Part shown: positions 57,196-64,000 of the stretch, piece by piece | How the letters are laid out: the number at the start of each line of letters is the position of its first letter | Numbering within the stretch: the stretch's first letter is position 1 | Origin: Aspidapion aeneum | Taxonomy: Eukaryota > Arthropoda > Insecta > Coleoptera > Brentidae | DNA length: 64,000 nucleotides | Direction: 5' to 3' | Assembly (NCBI GenBank): GCA_963576565.1 | Contig: OY755042.1 | Location: forward strand, 14,917,272 to 14,981,271 | Program-made: the position numbers and the translations under genes | Notes under the pieces: model-generated | The model's input: only the letters and a program-made list of their open reading frames with translations | Told to the model about the DNA's origin: nothing | Database searches by the model: none

Positions 57196-58650
57196 CACCA
57201 ATAATCTAGTGGTTTTTTATTAATGGGAAACACTCAAGATACATACGCATGTTTCGACAAAAAATTATTATTTTCTATTTGTACCAAAAAAAATAAATAT
57301 TTTTTTAAAAAGCCTTTTTTTTGTCTGTTAATGCCGGCGTAATGGTAATCTAATATCGGCTTACTATCAAATATGTTTTGTTTGATCAAGAAAAATAATT
57401 CAATTCAAAGAAATAAGTTGGAGAAATTGTATATTATCAACAACCAAACAAAAATAAATGTGGACATAATTTTCAGAATCACTTCAGTGCAAATTAAAAA
57501 GTTAAGAGGGACTTATTATAAGTGAATCCAGGTCTAGCAGTAATAATGCTAGCAGTATGTTGACATCTGTGCTTGTGCAGATGCGCCGTAAAATACGGCA
57601 GACTTTAATAAAAATTATACTTGACTTTATTAGTGTACAAATAATAATATTTATGTAACTTATTTTGACTTTTTGTTGAAGTTTGTCAGCTGATCTGTCA
57701 CTTTTTTAATTAACCATTTTGGATTCTATGTTTGTTTTCTTTTGAGGAGATGTTTCATTAGATATTTTTTTCATCTATTGCATCGTTTTTTTTTATTATT
57801 TTATACCTGGAAGAAATAAATGAAACAAAAATCCGATCCGATCCGATCGTGATTTCTACACGAAAATTCAGAACCCCAACTATTTTTTATCTTTAAGAAA
57901 TGAAGAGAATTTTTATGTTTTGCGCAAAAATAAACACTATGTTTTCACTTTTTATTTTTATTGAGCATAACCGTCGTGTATCTACTTGATGTGTGGCACT
58001 TTTATGATCAGCAAATACCAGTTTTAGGACTTGCATGCTTTTAAGCTTACAAAGGCAAGGCAAATATTTTAAACACATAATTATAGTAAACACCAATAAA
58101 GTTCAAGATAATTTTGTTGTACCCCTGGCCTATAAATCTTTTCTAAAAGTCTGTATTTTAAAAGAAATCCGACAATGTAGATTTACTTAGTTAGCAAATC
58201 TTTACTCCTTTAGGAAACGTGTGAAAAATAGTCTGATGTTTGTAGTAATCTTATTATAGTCAGTGCTTATAAATAATTATTTATTATAGTACAAGCTAAT
58301 AAATAAAATTAAAAATTTGACAGGGACTTTTTCGATAATGTATCGCAAAGCAACACAAAACTCGTAGTGCATTACTTTTTAAACATATTTTATCAAAGAA
58401 GTTTTTTTAAAAATCATTAGTCTTGATTGTTATTTTTTTGTATTTTGCTACTGTAAGAATTAATACTTAATAATTAATGCATACATTTGTTCCAAGAAGT
58501 CAGCACAAAGTGTTATAATAAATAAATAATCGTAACGTTTTTTTTGTTTGTTCTATTTATAAGAAATTGATTTGCTACAGAATATCTAGACAAAAAAATC
58601 TATCTGTTTTTTCTATAAACGAAATAAAACTTTAGGTTTTCAAAAAAAAT
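57196..58650. other. No recognisable gene
   Basis: AT-rich DNA. Nothing recognised. Confidence 0.35.
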
Positions 58651-58654
58651 ATAT

Positions 58655-60110
58655 CATAACAAAAACACTTCATGTAAAAAAACCAAGTACGCGTAAGTGG
58701 TATTCCGTAAAAAGAATTGAGATAAAAATAAAGCCAAGTTCTCCAATAAAAATTTTAAAATGAATGGTTCTGACTAGTTTGGAAATGTTTTTTAAAACTT
58801 TGCTATTCCAGCCAAACTTCTTTACGTTCAATTTACCACTGTGCCTAAGAGTCATTTCAGCCGTAATAGCCAAGTTTAGAAAAACTTTTCCAAACTAGTA
58901 AGAACCATTCATTTTGACATTTGTATTAAAGAACTTGGCTTTACTTTTATCTCAATTCTTTTTACGGAATACCACTTCGCGTACTTGAAATGTTATAATT
59001 TCACTCCGTTTTTAAAGGATTTGAATAATATTTAAGTTTTAAAGTAGTAAAATATGCGGAATATTGTTCCAAACTTTTGCAATGCCTCATAAAGATTTTG
59101 GGGTTTTTTTATATTTTCCTATAGTTTTATCATAGCTCAGCCTTCTAATGCTCAGCTGTCTAGTGTTCCTGGAAGTAGGCAATGGTAATTTTACATAATT
59201 TTACATTTATAGGGGAGGAAAGTAAATTAAAATATTGATGTTTTTAAATTTTTTCCTATAGTTTTATCATAGTTCCTTCAGTCTTCCAAAGCTCTCTAGG
59301 GTTTCTGGAAGTGGAGAATGTTAATTTACATAACTTTACATTTATAGGGGAGGGAAGTTATTTAAAATTTGGGGTTTTTTAATTTTCTTTTATAGTTTTA
59401 TCATAGTTCCTATCGGCCTTCCAAAGCTCAGCTCTCGAATGCTTCTCGAAATGCGCAATGTTACTTTTACAAAACTTTACATTTATAGGGGAGGGAACCA
59501 AATTAGAATTTTGGGTTTTTTTACATAACTGTACATATATGAGGGAGGGGACTAAATTAGAATTTTGGGTTCCAATTCCTATCAGTGTGTCAAATTTCAG
59601 CTTTGTAGCATGTCTGGAAGTACAGTAGAATTTTGATGATCTATACATGAGTGAAACTCAATAGGATAGTATTATTTAGTGAGTGGCAATTTCGACGTTT
59701 TTTGAAATTTCGTAACTACTTTACTACTTCATGGAAGTCCATGAAACTTGGAGGGATTGTTAATTCTATAAAGATCTACGACTGTGCAGAGTTTGAGTTT
59801 TGTAGCTCGTTCAGAAGTAGTTTAGATAGGTCAAATATGGGCTGAAATGTTTAGTCGCCGTAGGTTATAGTTCCTATCAGCCATCCAAAGCTCAGCTCTC
59901 TGCTCAGCTTTCTAGCGTTTCTGGAAGTGGAGAATGTTACTTTTACATAACTTTACATTTATAGGGGAGAGAAGTTAATTAAAATTTGGAGTTTTTAATT
60001 TTCTTTTATCATTTTATCGTAGTTCTTATTGGCCTTCCAAAGCTCAGCTCTCTACCGTTTCTGGAAGTGGGCAATGTTACTTTTACATTACTTTACATTT
60101 ATAGGGATCT
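58655..60110 (+). repeat. Hairpin-minisatellite composite, copy C (expanded)
   Basis: A complete head hairpin at 58655-58998 (arms with TTCCGTAAAAAGAATTGAGA and CCAAGTTCTCCAATA), spacer, then units from about 59113. Four or more units are followed by a tail segment (59560-59870, GATGATCTATACATGAGTG, CCATGAAACTTGGAGG) and two more units to 60110. This suggests two composites fused by recombination in the array. Non-coding. Confidence 0.75.
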
Positions 60111-60737
60111 CTTGTTTTTTTTAGAATGTTTGTAATACCTTAAATCATTGCTATAAGTGTACTTTGTATTACTTTAAAAGCAATAAAGTCTATTGTCTAT
60201 TTCAGAAACACTTTTTTACTACTGTAAGAACAAAAGTTTGTGGGTCTCCCAAGGGCTAGAAATGCCTGGTCCGCAGAAAATTGCCAGGTCTACAAATTAC
60301 TTTTTTTCTTTAGGGAAGGGGGTCGTAATTACAGAGTGGTTGTAGTACATTAGAAACATTGTGCATACATATAGGTACTTTTCAGGAAGATATTTCGCTC
60401 AACAAAGCTGCTTAATTAGCTACCTGTAAGACTAGCTTCTCTAAAAAAGGGAATATCTCAAAGGGGTTGGACGACAGGAGATTAAGGTTTTTAGGAGAGT
60501 TCTATTACAGGTTAGGAACTTTGTGTACATACACATGGTAAAAAAATTGTCGTAGATTAATGCAAATAGCTTTGAAGTAAAATAAATTGTGCTTGCCTAT
60601 TCACCAAGAGAATATTTTCTTGATATATCACATAAAATGTCTTGCCTCTTTATTTTAATGTGAAACAGAAATTGTTTTATTATAAATTGGAACTGGATTA
60701 ATCTAGGGACCGTTTTCTCTGGAAGCAAAATATTACT
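60111..60737. other. No recognisable gene
   Basis: AT-rich DNA without structure that I can name. Confidence 0.35.
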
Positions 60738-60883
60738 TATATGAAGACAATTTGCTTTATTACAAAACGGAGTATACTGAAACAAAACAATTAAAGAAGA
60801 AAAATAAAGTCTCATTTCAAGATTAAACGCTGCGTTGAACTACAAAGAAATATTTTAATTCAAAACAAATTGTTTAAAGGTAA
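60738..60883 (+). repeat. Dispersed repeat shared with 18.2-18.36 kb
   Basis: Near-identical to 18215-18358 in the same orientation (GATTAAACGCTGCGTTGAA, TTAATTCAAAACAAATTGTT). It ends where the 21-bp minisatellite starts. Confidence 0.65.
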
Positions 60884-61082
60884 ATATTCGGAAAATCTTC
60901 AGGAAAACTCGGGAAATGTTGGCAAAAACTCGGGAATTGTTCTGCAAAACTCGGGAATTGTTCTGCAAAACTCGGGAAATCTTCGGCAAAACACAGGAAT
61001 TATTCGGAAAACCCCGGGATATCTTCGAAAAACTCGGGAAATGTTCGGAAGAAATCAAGAAATATTCGTGAAACTCGATAGG
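60884..61082 (+). repeat. 21-bp minisatellite, about nine units
   Basis: Units such as AACTCGGGAATTGTTCTGCA repeat with divergence. The length is a multiple of three, so open frames on both strands with 7-residue repeats (for example NSGIVLQ) result. No sign that they are translated. Confidence 0.8.
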
Positions 61083-61129
61083 ATAGTATTATTTAGGAAT
61101 AGTTAAAAAATGGTCTTAATAAATCTTGA

Positions 61130-61200
61130 ACACCAGTATTTACTAAGGCCTATGTTTAAGTCTAAGTTTAAGGTTTAGGACTAAAGTTGAAATGTCCATT
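61130..61200 (+). repeat. Left end of an R6 MITE
   Basis: ACACCAGTATTTACTAAGG as in the 37.7 kb copy. No right end is seen within 500 bases. Confidence 0.5.
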
Positions 61201-61618
61201 GGTTTGAAAAAATTGATATTTTTGCCGAAACAGGCCGCAATCGATTTGGTATTTTTACCTGTATGGACGATAAAATATCTTGAAATTTGAAATGTAAGAC
61301 GATTTGTTTTTAAAATGGATTATATAGACCGGAAAGAAGAAGAAAACATGGACAACTGTTTTTCCTACAACTGTCAAATTTAGATTTTTACGTCACTTTA
61401 ACACCTTAGGTCATGAGATTCCGAGTAAAAATCGTCCTAAATTTTAAACTACCTTCGAGGAGTGGTTTATCTTATTCTTACTTGAAAAGAATCACGGTTT
61501 TGTTAATTTATTTGTTAAAAATGTAAAATTTGATCATATTTAGGAAAGATATGATAAAATTTTATCGCTTTTTAGCTTCAATTACCTATTAGAGCGTGTT
61601 TTTTAGGGCAATGTACAC

Positions 61619-61878
61619 ATGGCTGGCAGTGGTGGATCCAGGATTTCCGGGGGTGGGCCAAAGTGGTAGCAAAATATTTTTTCTTTGTAGCTTCTAGGTT
61701 TGAGCTGTGAAATTTAGCATCAAAAGGAGATGAGTTGCTCCGCAGGCTAAAATTTCTTAAAAATTTAATACATTTTCTGAAAAAATAAGGTGCAGCAGTA
61801 AACAATAAGTTTTATATTTTAGAGGGAGGGTGCCGGGCCCCTCTGCCCCCCCCCTTCTGGATTCGCCTTTGAGGCTGG
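61619..61878. mobile_element. hAT-like miniature element, decayed duplication
   Basis: Begins CAGTGGTGGATCCAGG at 61627 and ends CTGGATTCGCCTTTG near 61870. Flanks ATGGCTGG and GAGGCTGG match at six of eight positions. C run near the right end. Confidence 0.65.
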
Positions 61879-63312
61879 ATAACCCGTTTCGCACTAATTT
61901 CTCATATCTCTTTTATATTTTAGCATGTAGTTTTTGGACGAAAATTTCCCTTGACAAGGAAAGTAAACGATTAAAATCCAAACAACCTCACACGCAATGT
62001 GTTATTTGCACATAATCTTTAAATTAATACAATAAAAAATGTTTTTATTTAATTATTTATTTATTTCTACACTTTTAAAATATAAATATAAATTATTTGA
62101 GCCAGTAAATCTCCTCTAAATAACGAATCTGTTGTTATTTCGCTTCCTCATTATGCGCACTGGTTTAAAAATTCTGCGACGGTTGCATTTGCTATTTTAT
62201 GCAACTAAATAATAAGTTGAGGAAGACAACAATTTGGGTTTTTCTTTAATTAGTTGATTAAGAAGTAAAGCGGGCTGTTGAAAAAATCAATTTTTAAGCC
62301 TCATATATAAAGAGAGTTTAATAATTAGGTAGCTACCTAAATTTCATATATTTTGTAATATTAATGGAAAATTAGACGGAAATTTCATTAAAGTCTCAAG
62401 TAATATATGGGTATAACTACTAATTTTTTTTTCTAGATATGGTTGTTTTTTAGTTTTTCCCTTTTTTTCGAGTCTTCGCTGCCTCCAGGGCTCGCCGCCC
62501 GTGGCGTACTGCCTTGCCCCGCCTTTCCCCTTAATTACATCACTGGGTGGGTAAACACGTCGGTAAGTACCGTAGAAATAAAACTCACACTCCTGCTTTA
62601 ATAATTTTAAGTTATATTTAAAATATATTTTACAAATATCTAATAGGTATGTAACAAATTTAATAAAATTGCCAACTTTTCTTATTATTTTCTAGCTACA
62701 ATGATAGTTCAACCAATAATTTTTAGTGTTATTCTTGTTTTTCTGCAACGTCTTCTTTAATTCATTTAAAAGATCTAAAAACACGATAAAGCAGAATGGA
62801 TACAATTGGTTATAAAAAATTATATTTAATTTTGGTAAAACAGTGTACAAATGTTATTTTAGATAAATACTGAAAAGGCTTTCTATATAAATTTCTTGAT
62901 CATCAAATTCATTTTCTTCCAGGCCTTTGTTATTTTTCACAATTATACTTTTTTGTTCTAGCGAAACTTTTATCAAAGCTAAAAATGTTTTTTAAACCAA
63001 CTTTGACAAATTAGCTGGAATTGTTAAAAAATGTCAATGTAGCCATCTCATTCGCTTCCTTGACTCAGCCTTTCTTAAGGAAAGCTTTATAAAATGAAAA
63101 CGCTGAGAATTCTCCGAGGACGGCCTCAAGGCTCCACAATAAATTTCACCCTAAATCAACTCAAAATATTATATTTGTCTTCCAAAAGTTCCAAAATCCA
63201 AAAAACTATCTTCAATTTAAATAAAAAAATACAATTTAGCCTCAATTTTGACAGTGACTAGCATTGACAAACTGTCAACGTCATTTGAAAGCAATTTTTA
63301 TTGAAAGCGTTT
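61879..63312. other. No recognisable gene
   Basis: AT-rich DNA; a GTGGCGTACTGCC/CATCACTG segment near 62500-62545 may be another hAT-like relic. Confidence 0.3.
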
Positions 63313-63457
63313 GCTTTTTTCAGTGGTGTACTTGGAAAAGATTTTGGGGGGCCGAGCCAGTTTTGAGGGGGGGGGGAGACCATGAAATATGTGAAAAAGA
63401 TCTAAAAAATTATTAGCTTTGGGGGGGGTCCCCTTTATATACGTCACTGGCTTTTTT
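63313..63457. mobile_element. hAT-type miniature element with target duplication GCTTTTTT
   Basis: The element at 63321-63449, 129 bp, has ends CAGTGGTGTACTTGG and TATATACGTCACTG. GCTTTTTT is at 63313-63320 and 63450-63457. It shares the CATGAAATATGTGAAAAA interior with the 39.5 kb copy. Confidence 0.85.
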
Positions 63458-64000
63458 AATCCAAGCCATACGTTTGGGTTCAGTTGAATCCAATATGGTG
63501 GAACGCTTGTAACAATTATTTTCCATTAATAGTTTTAATACGCTCTAGCAATACAGATATATTTAAGACGTACGTTAACCAAGTCGACCTTCAGCTCAGC
63601 AGATGAGAATCTTAGTAACAAGTGTCAGTGTCAGTCAAGATACTTAAATGTCATTTGAATAAATGTTAAAATTTATTTTTCATTTTCGTCATGTTTTGTG
63701 CAAGTTGTATAATAAAAATTAGAAAACATAAAAGAAAATTTAAAAATGTAAATAATTCCCTTAAATATCGCTAAATTTTCACTTAAACCTCGTTCCCTAT
63801 AAACTTAAACCTACACGTTTAAACCATTTTTTTTGTTTTTTCAATTTTTTTTACAAAATCCTTGCAGATTCTTATTGAAACCGGTTTTTTGCATTGCGGT
63901 ATAACCTATGTAGTTATAATTAGTCCAAAATTCCATTAACATTTAATAAGTTTAAATGAAATTCAGTTAAAACGTTTTACCAAAGATAAATTAAAAGTTA
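63458..64000. other. No recognisable feature
   Basis: AT-rich DNA up to the window edge. Confidence 0.35.

Noticed and set aside
60884..61082. CRISPR-like array
   Set aside because: Units are contiguous 21-mers without spacers, in a eukaryotic genome.
1..64000. tRNA or rRNA genes
   Set aside because: I saw no cloverleaf with A and B boxes and no rRNA core sequence; the only tRNA-related signal is the primer-binding-like site at 32197.

Overview
The window looks like a gene-poor, AT-rich stretch of an insect (or at least arthropod) nuclear genome. The evidence is spliceosomal intron borders, Ty3/Gypsy and non-LTR retrotransposons with insect-type polyproteins, pogo/jerky-type and hAT-type DNA transposons, a THAP-domain remnant and hundreds of bases of microsatellite and foldback DNA. 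There is no bacterial gene organisation. I cannot name the species; a beetle or another large-genome insect is a guess. Almost every recognisable feature is a mobile element or a remnant of one.

Layout. 1-5.6 kb: the 3' half of a Ty3/Gypsy element (gag tail, a textbook -1 frameshift signal, an intact pol, polypurine tract, and a candidate 2.3 kb 3' LTR). 6.4-6.9 kb: inverted copies of a palindromic repeat. 7.58-9.78 kb: two phase-compatible exons of a probable host gene for a small cysteine-rich secreted protein, whose intron holds a foldback-type repeat. 10.6-13.6 kb: a MITE and a decayed non-LTR retrotransposon. 14.5-26 kb: a mosaic of inverted-repeat elements, including hAT-like miniature elements with intact 8-bp target duplications, a nested foldback at 19.6-21.0 kb and a THAP exon with a stop codon. 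27.1-28.3 kb: a dead endonuclease/reverse-transcriptase element on the minus strand. 29-38.6 kb: LTR fragments, a duplicated repeat block and two size variants of one MITE. 38.9-45 kb: two tiny hairpin insertions with target duplications, more hAT miniatures (one nested inside another repeat), and a 1.5 kb foldback element with GC-rich iterated ends.

45.58-52.17 kb: two related pogo/jerky-type transposons that share the terminus GGGGAGACCGGGG and are flanked by TA. Both carry broken minus-strand transposase genes, and the first is itself split by other repeats. 47.6-48.7, 52.4-53.2 and 58.6-60.1 kb: three copies of a composite element built from a hairpin head followed by ~140-bp tandem repeats and a tail. 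53.6-55.8 kb: a non-LTR element with an intact reverse transcriptase domain, apparently inserted into a hAT-like element. The last 4 kb hold a 21-bp minisatellite, the end of another MITE and two more hAT-like elements.

The genes here do not form a pathway. The main unusual signals are: very small perfect hairpins flanked by 9-11 bp duplications, one with empty-site paralogues in the same window; the repeated hairpin-plus-minisatellite composites; the well-formed gag-pol frameshift signal; and the two-exon host gene.
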